From Kamptonema formosum PCC 6407 (GTDB lineage: Bacteria; Cyanobacteriota; Cyanobacteriia; Cyanobacteriales; Microcoleaceae): a stretch of 64,000 nucleotides of DNA. Within the stretch, counting starts at the first letter, position 1; each line of letters starts with the position of its first letter. The position numbers and the translations under genes were made by a program. Under the pieces are notes generated by a model. That model searched no databases. It was not told the DNA's origin and saw only the letters and a list, made by a program, of their open reading frames with translations. The DNA is taken from the NCBI RefSeq assembly GCF_000332155.1, contig NZ_KB235903.1, forward strand, positions 2,594,839-2,658,838, read 5' to 3'. Below, in pieces: positions 33,298 to 40,394 of this stretch.

Positions 33298-33660
33298 ATG
33301 ACAGGTAAACTGACAACTCATGTATTAAATACAGCTCAAGGATGTCCAGCAGCTAATATGATTGTAGAACTCTGGACTATCAATATCCAATCAGGAGAAA
33401 AGATACTGTTGAAAACAATATCTACCAATATTGATGGGCGTACAGATGCTCCTTTGCTAGCAGAAGATGAACTAAAAATTGGCGTTTACGAACTTGTATT
33501 TGCAGTCGGAGATTATTTTGCTAAAGAAAGTGCGATCGCCACCCAACCACCCTTTTTAGATCGCGTGCCAATTCAGTTTGGTATCGCCGATACTACAATA
33601 CATTATCACGTCCCTTTGCTCGTCTCCCCTTGGTCTTATAGCACCTATCGAGGTAGCTGA
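33298..33660 (+). CDS. uraH: 5-hydroxyisourate hydrolase
   Basis: A 120-residue transthyretin-like protein with the full family signature: [11 protein letters not shown] (catalytic His region), DGRTDAPLL (Arg), [19 protein letters not shown] with the diagnostic C-terminal YRGS. It hydrolyses 5-hydroxyisourate to OHCU after the HpxO step. It probably forms a cytosolic tetramer. The start agrees with the family length; no ribosome binding site is evident. Confidence 0.93.
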   Translation: MTGKLTTHVLNTAQGCPAANMIVELWTINIQSGEKILLKTISTNIDGRTDAPLLAEDELKIGVYELVFAVGDYFAKESAIATQPPFLDRVPIQFGIADTTIHYHVPLLVSPWSYSTYRGS

Positions 33661-33694
33661 AAAAGTTTGTTATTATCACTAATTAGGAGTCACT

Positions 33695-34708
33695 ATGTTA
33701 GTCACAAAACAACCAGCCTTCAAACGTTTTTGGTATCCTGTCATTCCCATGACAGAGTTATCCGATCGACCCGTACCCTTTGAATTATTAAGTCAGCCAA
33801 TAGTTCTCTGGTTAACAGCAGAAGGAAAACCCGCCGCCGTAGAAGATAAATGCTGTCATCGCACTGCCAAACTGTCTCTAGGAAAAGTCGTTAATGGCAA
33901 TATTTGCTGTGCTTATCATGGCTGGACTTTCAACCCCTGCGGAGAGTGCGTCCACGTTCCACAAATCAGTGAAGGGACTATTTCTTCAAGCTACAAAGTC
34001 AAAGCTTATCCCTGTGTTGAGCGCTATGGCTATGCTTGGGTATGTCTAGGAGAACCCTTGATAGATATTCCGAATATTACTGAAGCTTTCGATCCAGACT
34101 ATCGCCAAATTCACGAATTTTACGAAACCTGGAATTGTGCAGGTTTGCGAGTCATGGAAAACGAATTAGATATGGCTCATCCTACCTTTGTCCATACAAC
34201 AACCTTTGGCAGTGAAGATCATCTTACTCCAGATTCTATGGAGTTCCAAGAGAAAGAATGGGAACTGCACTATCGCAGCACTTTGGGAGTAACTAATCCC
34301 AAAGAACAGCAGGACAATCTCAAAATGGAGGAAGAAAAAACAGTCCGAACTATAGACGGAGTTTGGTTCATGCCGTTTACAGTTAAATTGAAAATTGCCT
34401 ACCCTAACGGACTGGTTCATATTATCGTTAATACGATGACTCCGATTAATGATTCGAGTTCTCAAATGGTACAATTTTGTCTGCGGAATGATACAGAAGC
34501 CGACACTAAAAGCAGCGATATTATTGCCTTCGATCGCGCTGTAACTTTAGAAGATAAACGCATTCTGGAAAGCACAGACTATGATATACCATTGGAACTA
34601 AATAAAGAGCAACATATGCTCACCGATAAGCCAGGTATTATCATCCGCAAGAAAGTAGCAGCTTTTTTAAAAGCGCAGGGTGAACGCGAACAAACTGTTA
34701 ACTGTTAA
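33695..34708 (+). CDS. Rieske non-haem iron oxygenase
   Basis: A 337-residue oxygenase component. The Rieske site is CCHR (C-x-H near residue 53) with CCAYHGW (C-x2-H) about 18 residues later. The mononuclear iron site ENELDMAHPTFVH gives D-x2-H-x4-H with the bridging Asp. In Klebsiella hpx clusters a Rieske protein (HpxD, with reductase HpxE) hydroxylates hypoxanthine, so an analogous purine ring hydroxylation is possible; other ring substrates cannot be excluded. No dedicated reductase gene follows. The final QTVNC and stop are encoded by the start of a (TTAACTG)n repeat, so the C-terminus has been remodelled by repeat insertion. Confidence 0.85.
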   Translation: MLVTKQPAFKRFWYPVIPMTELSDRPVPFELLSQPIVLWLTAEGKPAAVEDKCCHRTAKLSLGKVVNGNICCAYHGWTFNPCGECVHVPQISEGTISSSYKVKAYPCVERYGYAWVCLGEPLIDIPNITEAFDPDYRQIHEFYETWNCAGLRVMENELDMAHPTFVHTTTFGSEDHLTPDSMEFQEKEWELHYRSTLGVTNPKEQQDNLKMEEEKTVRTIDGVWFMPFTVKLKIAYPNGLVHIIVNTMTPINDSSSQMVQFCLRNDTEADTKSSDIIAFDRAVTLEDKRILESTDYDIPLELNKEQHMLTDKPGIIIRKKVAAFLKAQGEREQTVNC

Positions 34709-34745
34709 CTGTTAACTGTTAACTGTTAACTGTTAACTGTTAACT
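34696..34745. repeat. (TTAACTG)n heptamer repeat across the Rieske stop codon
   Basis: About seven tandem TTAACTG units begin inside the Rieske gene's last codons and supply its stop. This is the same unit class as at 5570 and 48600. Confidence 0.9.
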
Positions 34746-34766
34746 GACTTTAGTCACTATTAGTAG

Positions 34767-34821
34767 GGTGCGTCAGAGGCTAAAACCTCTATTGTATACT
34801 ATAATGAAAGTCTGACGCACC
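34767..34821. repeat. Inverted repeat with GGTGCGTCAGA ends
   Basis: GGTGCGTCAGA (34767-34777) and TCTGACGCACC (34811-34821) are exact complements around a 33-nt A+T-rich loop containing TTGTATACTATAATG. It is non-coding and could act as a terminator or be a small dispersed repeat; the loop could also hold a -10 box for the next gene. Confidence 0.6.
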
Positions 34822-34887
34822 TGACAAGCTGATTTAAGTGTTACAGGAGCTTTAGTCCTGTTATTTCATTCAACCTACCAACCTCAA

Positions 34888-36246
34888 ATGACAACTTTAC
34901 TCGTCAAAAATATCCATACTCTTATCACAATGGATGCGACGCGAAGAGAAATTCGCAGTGGTGCTATCTTTATTCGAGACAACGTAATTGAGCAAGTAGG
35001 AACCTCTCAAGAACTATCGCAAACAGCCGATGAAGTTTTAGATTTACAAGGAAGATATATCGTACTTCCCGGTTTAGTGAATACTCATCACCACTTCTGT
35101 CAAACTCTAACGCGGGTCATCCCAAAATCGCAAAATTGCGACTTATTTAACTGGCTGACAAATCTTTACCCCATTTGGGCAAATCTGACAGCAGAGGCGA
35201 TTTATATCAGCGCTCAAATGGCAGCCGCAGAATTAATTTTGTCTGGCTGTACAACTGCTAGCGATCACCTCTATATCTATCCGAATGATTCCACTTTGGA
35301 TGATGAAATTCGCGGGATTCAAGAGATTGGAATGCGGTTTCATGCCAGCCGAGGCAGTATGAGTGTGGGTGAGAGTTTAGGCGGATTACCACCCGATGCT
35401 TTAGTAGAAAAAGAACCAGATATTCTCAAAGATTCTCAGCGGTTAATTGAGCAATATCATGATAATTCTCGTCATGCTATGCTACGGATTACTCTTGCAC
35501 CTTGTTCGCCTTTTTCTGTTTCCCAAGACTTGATGCGGGAGTCCGCAGCAATGGCACGTTCTTATCAGGGAGTGAGGCTACATACGCATTTAGCAGAAAA
35601 TAAGGCTGATGTTACTTATAGTTTGGAAAATTTCGGCATGATTCCTGGCGATTATGCAGAGTCAGTTGGTTGGTTAGGTGAGGATGTTTGGCACGCTCAT
35701 TGCGTACAATTAAGCGATGAATCTATTTTGAAATTTGGTAAAACAGGGACTGGTGTTGCTCATTGTCCTTGTAGTAATATGCGTCTTGCTAGTGGGATTG
35801 CTCCGCTCCGTAAAATGCTAGATAATAAAGTGCCGGTGGGGTTAGGCGTGGATGGTTCTGCTTCTAATGATGCTGGTAATTTATTACAGGAAGCACGCAC
35901 GGCTTTTCTCCTAGCTCGCGTTGGTAGTTGCGATGCTTCGATTATGACTGCTCGTGAGATATTAGAAGTAGCAACAATTGGCGGTGCTAAGGTTTTAGGT
36001 AGAGATGATATTGGCTATCTTGCGCCTGGGATGTCTGCTGATTTTATTGCTATTAATATCGATCGTCCGCAGTTTGCTGGAGCTCATCACGATTTGGTAG
36101 CGGCGTTGATTTTCTGTCAGGTAAATTCTGTGGATTATAGTTTTATTAATGGTAAAAAAGTGGTCGATCGCGGACGGCTAACTACGGTTGAATTAGAAAC
36201 TTTGGTGGAGAAAACTAATCGCATTGCTCATCAATTGGTAGCTTGA
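34888..36246 (+). CDS. 8-oxoguanine deaminase-like amidohydrolase
   Basis: A 452-residue cytosolic metallo-amidohydrolase of the guanine deaminase/AtzA superfamily. It shows PGLVNTHHHFCQTLTR (metal HxH), VRLHTHLAE (third His), DVWHAHCVQ (fourth His) and GLGVDGSASNDAG (metal Asp). The tract FNWLTNLYPIWANL and the context fit 8-oxoguanine deaminase (PA0142 type), which turns 8-oxoguanine straight into urate, the substrate of the HpxO-type enzyme here. Guanine deaminase or another ring deaminase is the main alternative. Confidence 0.78.
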   Translation: MTTLLVKNIHTLITMDATRREIRSGAIFIRDNVIEQVGTSQELSQTADEVLDLQGRYIVLPGLVNTHHHFCQTLTRVIPKSQNCDLFNWLTNLYPIWANLTAEAIYISAQMAAAELILSGCTTASDHLYIYPNDSTLDDEIRGIQEIGMRFHASRGSMSVGESLGGLPPDALVEKEPDILKDSQRLIEQYHDNSRHAMLRITLAPCSPFSVSQDLMRESAAMARSYQGVRLHTHLAENKADVTYSLENFGMIPGDYAESVGWLGEDVWHAHCVQLSDESILKFGKTGTGVAHCPCSNMRLASGIAPLRKMLDNKVPVGLGVDGSASNDAGNLLQEARTAFLLARVGSCDASIMTAREILEVATIGGAKVLGRDDIGYLAPGMSADFIAINIDRPQFAGAHHDLVAALIFCQVNSVDYSFINGKKVVDRGRLTTVELETLVEKTNRIAHQLVA

Positions 36247-36258
36247 TATTATTTCTCA

Positions 36259-36351
36259 CAGGACTTATGCACTTACTACTGTTGTCTGTCATTGCGAGGC
36301 TTCCGAAGCAATTCCAAACCATTGTTATACCGTTACAATGTGTAAGTCCTG
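36259..36351. repeat. MITE-like repeat with CAGGACTTA ends
   Basis: A 93-bp non-coding unit bounded by CAGGACTTA (36259-36267) and TAAGTCCTG (36343-36351). It resembles the ACTTACGCA class by its ACTTA..CA end but has a different interior. Confidence 0.6.
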
Positions 36352-36390
36352 TCTTAGTTAAGAGACTACACGATATGTTAGGAGTTTTGA

Positions 36391-36990
36391 ATGCCTTACA
36401 GCCAATTTACACTTACAAAAGTCAAGAAAGACTTTAAGTTAACTATTGTAGAAGGAGAGCAGTTTTTCCCATCTATTAAACCAATCACTCCCAGTTCCAG
36501 GCTAGTCAGCGAGCTAGAAGACTTAACTTGGACAATTGCGGTTGGTTCTGAGAAAGCTAGATCGGAAGCGATTATTTATCCAGTTCTTCAAGAAGTGCGC
36601 CGTATTTTTGACCGTAAAATTAGCTTATTTTCCGGTCGAGAATTCAGTGTAGATCCAATTCTTGACTTGACTGGTTATGTGGATTTTTTGATCGGTCGCT
36701 CGTCAGAGCAATTGATTATTGAAGCGCCTGTAATTGTGGTTGTTGAAGCCAAAAAAGCTGATTTGAATGAGGGATTAGGGCAGTGTGTTGCAGAAATGCT
36801 CGCAGCGCAGCGCTTTAATGAAGTAGCAGAAAACTCAATTCCCACCGTTTATGGCTGCATCAGTAGTGGGACTCAGTGGCGATTTCTCAAGCTTGAAAAA
36901 GCAGTCGTTACTGTCGATCTGGTTGATTACCCGCTGCTACCGATTGAGCAAATTTTGGGTTTTTTGGTGTGGATGGTGAGGGAAGGGTGA
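36391..36990 (+). CDS. Putative PD-(D/E)XK nuclease-fold protein
   Basis: A 199-residue protein with GYVDFLIGRSSEQ (Asp) and APVIVVVEAKKADLNEGLGQ (E-x-K), the core of PD-(D/E)XK folds, followed by a helix with a conserved Gln/Ala pattern (LGQCVAEMLAAQRFNE). Cyanobacterial members of this type are unassigned and may be restriction-related or structural. It has a good AGGAG before the ATG. It interrupts the purine genes and is flanked by a MITE-like repeat, suggesting insertion. Confidence 0.65.
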   Translation: MPYSQFTLTKVKKDFKLTIVEGEQFFPSIKPITPSSRLVSELEDLTWTIAVGSEKARSEAIIYPVLQEVRRIFDRKISLFSGREFSVDPILDLTGYVDFLIGRSSEQLIIEAPVIVVVEAKKADLNEGLGQCVAEMLAAQRFNEVAENSIPTVYGCISSGTQWRFLKLEKAVVTVDLVDYPLLPIEQILGFLVWMVREG

Positions 36991-37017
36991 CACTTTATTT
37001 TGAATAATTAGTAGGAT

Positions 37018-37518
37018 ATGTTTTATACAATTGCTGAGTTAAATCAGATGAGCCAAGACGAGTTTGTTACAGCGTTAGGTGCGGTGTTTGAACATACGCC
37101 TGCGATCGCGCACCAAACTTGGTATCAACGCCCCTTTACTCATGTTACCCATCTGTATCAGCAGATGATTGCTGTGGTAAATGCCATGAGTCGGGAGGAA
37201 CAACTAGCGTTAATTCAAGCTCATCCCGATCTCGGAAGTAAAGCTAAAATGGCGGAAGCTTCTGTAAAAGAACAGGCTGGTGTTGAGTTGGATCGGCTGA
37301 CTCCAGAAGAATACGATCGCTTTCAAGCATTCAACCAAGCATACAAGGATCGATTCGGTTTTCCCTTTATTGTTGCAGTCAGGAACCATCGCAAAACGAC
37401 TATCCTCGAAGCGTTTGAGCGTCGTTTGCAAAATTCAGCGGATGTGGAAATGCAAGAGGCGATCGCACAAATCAACCAAATTGCCCAGTTTCGTTTATTT
37501 GACCTTCTCCATCAATAG
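37018..37518 (+). CDS. uraD: OHCU decarboxylase
   Basis: A 166-residue all-helical protein with the UraD signature: FEHTPAIAHQTWYQRPF, AHPDLGSKA (catalytic His), and FGFPFIVAVRNHRK. It decarboxylates 2-oxo-4-hydroxy-4-carboxy-5-ureidoimidazoline to S-allantoin, the third step after HpxO and UraH. The gene is on its own, 27 bp after the nuclease-like gene, and ends before a strong hairpin. Confidence 0.93.
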   Translation: MFYTIAELNQMSQDEFVTALGAVFEHTPAIAHQTWYQRPFTHVTHLYQQMIAVVNAMSREEQLALIQAHPDLGSKAKMAEASVKEQAGVELDRLTPEEYDRFQAFNQAYKDRFGFPFIVAVRNHRKTTILEAFERRLQNSADVEMQEAIAQINQIAQFRLFDLLHQ

Positions 37519-37552
37519 CTAATCCTTGATTGGATACTTTTAATTACTTACG

Positions 37553-37600
37553 TAACGCCGCCCTCTGGGCGGTAAAGATACCGCCCAGAGGGCGGCGTTA
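37553..37600. repeat. Long perfect hairpin, copy 1
   Basis: Two 22-bp arms (37553-37574, 37579-37600) pair perfectly around the loop AAGA. The arms begin TAACGCCGCCCTC. It may end uraD transcription. A degenerate copy at 38877-38925 brackets the regulator region on the other side. Confidence 0.85.
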
Positions 37601-37631
37601 GGCTATCTATTCTCCTCGTGATATGATAAGA

Positions 37632-37646
37632 TGTATCCTGTATACA
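37632..37646. promoter_or_regulatory. GntR-type operator candidate, copy 2
   Basis: TGTATCCTGTATACA is TGTAT-N5-ATACA, matching the site before hpxA (22481-22495). It lies 28 bp before the GntR gene start, where it would give autoregulation. Confidence 0.65.
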
Positions 37647-37674
37647 GCAATAGAGGTAGCAAAAAATAGGAATA

Positions 37675-38388
37675 ATGACTTTAACTCTTTCGTCGGGTTC
37701 AATTCATCGCTCTCAGTCTCTCCACGAGCAAACTTATAAAACTCTTCGGACTGCAATTCTGTCCGGCGAATTAGCTAGTGGAGAGCGTTTAATAGAAACT
37801 CAATTGGCCCAAACGCTACAAGTTAGCCGAACTCCAATTCGAGAAGCTTTGCGACAACTTCAAAGAGAGAACTTAGTAACCGATACCAGTGCGGGATTGC
37901 GTGTTGCTGCACTTTCCATCGCTGATGCAGTCTATCTTTACGATTGTCGCATTGCCCTAGAGCAATTATCAGTAGCAGAAGCCTGTCAAAATGCTACACC
38001 AGAACAGTTAGAAAAACTTGACTTTGTAGTGCAGCAAGCAGAGAATGTAAAAGATCAACAATTGCAACCATTAACGAATTATCAACTCCTCCACATGGAC
38101 TATAATTTTCATCGGTTGCTAGCGGAAAGTTCCGGCAATCCCTGGTTAGTATCTTTTCTGGATCAACTATTTGATAAAATGGCACTGTTGCGAATTCGCA
38201 CCATGCAGCAAAATCCAGGCGTGCTGGAAATTCGGAGCGAACACCGCCGGATCTATCTAGCAGTAGTAGAACGCAATCAAGAAGTAGCAATGACGGCAAT
38301 TAGAGAACATTTAATTGCTAGTAAAGCACGAGTAATCCGAGAAATTCAGCAACTACAACAGAAATCTGATTTTGCTGAATCTGTCTGA
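37675..38388 (+). CDS. GntR-family regulator, FCD subfamily (HpxS-like)
   Basis: A 237-residue transcription factor. A winged helix-turn-helix (about residues 15-78: GERLIETQLAQTLQVSRTPI, then REALRQLQRENLV) is followed by an all-helical FCD ligand domain with the metal/ligand residues DYNFHRLL (Asp, His) and SEHRRIYLAV (His). FCD regulators sense small organic acids or ureido compounds. The two TGTAT-N5-ATACA sites in this cluster are probable targets. It sits between uraD and the allantoinase side. Confidence 0.85.
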   Translation: MTLTLSSGSIHRSQSLHEQTYKTLRTAILSGELASGERLIETQLAQTLQVSRTPIREALRQLQRENLVTDTSAGLRVAALSIADAVYLYDCRIALEQLSVAEACQNATPEQLEKLDFVVQQAENVKDQQLQPLTNYQLLHMDYNFHRLLAESSGNPWLVSFLDQLFDKMALLRIRTMQQNPGVLEIRSEHRRIYLAVVERNQEVAMTAIREHLIASKARVIREIQQLQQKSDFAESV

Positions 38389-38427
38389 TAAATTTTTGAT
38401 AATTTGATAATAAGGAGCAATGAAATT

Positions 38428-38826
38428 ATGACCTCAGACAACTTAAATACCAAACGGATCTTTATCTGTGGCTCGGCTTTACGCGGACAGCCAGACCACA
38501 AAAATCTGCAAACGGCTAAATTTATTAAAGAAGCAAAAACTCAACCCAAATATCGCCTTCATGCTGCTGGCGACGGTTGGCATCCCGCAATTTATGAAGT
38601 AGAAATTGGGGGTATTTCTATCCCTGGTGAAGTGTACGAAATCACCCTAGAAGAGTTTGACAATTTAGCATCAACGGAACCGCCGAATATGTATCCGGCT
38701 GATGTGGTACTTGTTGATGGAGAAGTATTGACAGCTTTCCTCTATCCCCAAGAATTAGTGCAGAAATATAACTGGCCGGATATTTCGGACTTGGGAGGTT
38801 GGGCTGCTTATAAAGCGAGTGCTTGA
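38428..38826 (+). CDS. Allophanate-hydrolase C-domain-like (AtzF-C) protein
   Basis: A 132-residue protein beginning with KRIFICGSALRGQPDH, then FIKEAKTQPKYRLHAAG and IPGEVYEITLEEFDNLAS. This matches the gamma-glutamylcyclotransferase-like fold fused to the C-terminus of allophanate hydrolases (AtzF), here as a stand-alone protein. AtzF breaks down allophanate, the end product of urea/ureide routes, so the link to purine nitrogen is logical. The amidase half is absent from the window. The ATG at 38428 follows AAGGAG. Confidence 0.7.
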   Translation: MTSDNLNTKRIFICGSALRGQPDHKNLQTAKFIKEAKTQPKYRLHAAGDGWHPAIYEVEIGGISIPGEVYEITLEEFDNLASTEPPNMYPADVVLVDGEVLTAFLYPQELVQKYNWPDISDLGGWAAYKASA

Positions 38827-38876
38827 AACAAAATAATTTGTAGTAGTGGCTTTAGCCGCTAAAATTCTACTGTTTG

Positions 38877-38925
38877 TAACGCCGCCCTCCGGGCGGTGAG
38901 GATACGGCCCAGAGGGCGGCGTTAC
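38877..38925. repeat. Long hairpin, degenerate copy 2
   Basis: GTAACGCCGCCCTCCGGGCGG and a matching but imperfect right arm (TACGGCCCAGAGGGCGGCGT). It is the same family as 37553-37600 and lies after the AtzF-like gene. Confidence 0.75.
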
Positions 38926-39027
38926 GTAAAGTGTGAATAAGTCTTACTTAAGTTGACGCTAATGCTGGGTAGGAGTCTTTTTTAATTCACTTCAAAACCA
39001 CTTAAAATAATAAGATAAGTTATTACA

Positions 39028-39936
39028 ATGTCAGCAAATTATCCACGAGATATGACTGGGTACGGCCGTTTTTCACCCGATCCTCAATGGCCAAATCGAG
39101 CCCGAATTGCAGTGCAGTTTGTGATTAATTATGAAGAGGGTGGAGAAACTTGTATCCTGCATGGCGATCAGTCTTCCGAGACATTTTTATCAGAAATTGT
39201 AGGTGCTATCCCCTTAATGGGAGTGCGGCATCTTAACATGGAATCCTGCTATGAATACGGCAGTCGGACAGGTTTTTGGCGACTGCACAGAATATTTACA
39301 CAAAGGGGAATTCCTGTTACAGTTTATGGGGTAGCGATGGCCTTGGAACGCAACCCGGAAGCAGTGGCGGCGATGTTAGAAACTGATTGGGAAATTGCTA
39401 GTCACGGCTATCGGTGGATTGATTATAAATATTTTGGGGAGGAAGCAGAACGGGAACATTTACAGAAGGCGATCGCACTTCATGCAAAAGTTACTGGTAA
39501 TCGTCCCCTTGGTTGGTATACTGGGCGTACCAGTCCTCATACTCGTAAATTAGTTGTAGAAGCAGGCGGATTTCTGTACGATTCTGATAGCTATGCTGAC
39601 GATTTACCCTATTGGGTTCGCGATTACGGCAAACCTCATTTAGTCATTCCTTATACGCTAGATAATAATGATATGCGGTTTGCAACTAATCAAGGATTTA
39701 ATTCGGGCGATCAGTTTTTTGCCTATCTTCGAGATGCCTTTGATGTACTCTATTCTGAGGGAGAAACAGCACCAAAAATGATGAGTGTGGGATTGCATTG
39801 TCGCCTGGTGGGAAGGCCGGGAAGGGCCGCTGCTTTGGCGAGATTTTTGGATTATGTGCAGCAGCACGAACGAGTGTGGTTATGCCGTAGAATTGATATT
39901 GCTAGGCATTGGCATAAATATCATCAACCGAGTTAA
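39028..39936 (+). CDS. puuE: Allantoinase, PuuE type (polysaccharide-deacetylase fold)
   Basis: A 302-residue member of the NodB-fold PuuE allantoinases. It begins MSANYPRDMTGYG and has VQFVINYEEGGE, EIASHGYRWIDY (the NodB-type His region) and TGRTSPHTRKLV, all typical of PuuE and unlike the metal-binding amidohydrolase allantoinases. It hydrolyses allantoin to allantoate. This is the last purine gene of the cluster. Its stop codon overlaps the stop of the convergent ferredoxin-like gene. Confidence 0.88.
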   Translation: MSANYPRDMTGYGRFSPDPQWPNRARIAVQFVINYEEGGETCILHGDQSSETFLSEIVGAIPLMGVRHLNMESCYEYGSRTGFWRLHRIFTQRGIPVTVYGVAMALERNPEAVAAMLETDWEIASHGYRWIDYKYFGEEAEREHLQKAIALHAKVTGNRPLGWYTGRTSPHTRKLVVEAGGFLYDSDSYADDLPYWVRDYGKPHLVIPYTLDNNDMRFATNQGFNSGDQFFAYLRDAFDVLYSEGETAPKMMSVGLHCRLVGRPGRAAALARFLDYVQQHERVWLCRRIDIARHWHKYHQPS

Positions 39937-40259
39937 TAATAAAAACGGACGTGAATTCTCGGATTAAGCAACGCATCTACAGGTTTCCCGCCTTGAAGAT
40001 GCTGTTCAACTATTAGCTGTACGTCAGTGGGTTTAACTCTGCAATACCAAATCTCTTCAGGGGTGATTCGCACTGTAGGGCCGATGCTACATTGTCCTTG
40101 GCAACCGCTAGCTTGCACTGTGATGCCTGGAACTGCGGCGGCCTCAAAAGCCTCCAGCACTTCTGCTGCACCGTTTCTGAGGCAAGATTGGTACTGGCAA
40201 ACTAATATGCAGGGAGGTTGGGGATCGGAGTTAGTGCGATCGCCCTCTATTTCTGGCAT
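39933..40259 (-). CDS. (2Fe-2S) thioredoxin-like ferredoxin
   Basis: A 108-residue protein with CQYQSC and SGCQGQC, four cysteines in the arrangement of thioredoxin-fold [2Fe-2S] ferredoxins common in cyanobacteria. The residues after the second pair (SIGPTVRITP) also match that family. It ends at the puuE stop. It could be an electron donor for the Rieske oxygenase at 33695, for which no other ferredoxin is nearby, but this is only proximity. Confidence 0.82.
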   Translation of the reverse strand: MPEIEGDRTNSDPQPPCILVCQYQSCLRNGAAEVLEAFEAAAVPGITVQASGCQGQCSIGPTVRITPEEIWYCRVKPTDVQLIVEQHLQGGKPVDALLNPRIHVRFYY

Positions 40260-40394
40260 GGGTCAGGATTTCTCAAGTTATTCTTTAATATATCTTAACA
40301 ATCTTCTCAGTGGTTTCTTGCTTCGCTGTGGCAATCTACTTTAGCAATTAGCAAATCGTGCTTTTGGGTATATGACTTACAATAAGGGATCTGC

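Noticed and set aside
34696-34745. CRISPR-like array
   Set aside because: The unit is 7 bp, tandem, with no spacers; it is a cyanobacterial heptamer repeat. The same holds for 33206-33286 and 48596-48680.
36243-36437. 64-residue rightward frame after the amidohydrolase
   Set aside because: It runs across a MITE-like repeat and into the next gene; no motif and no ribosome binding site.
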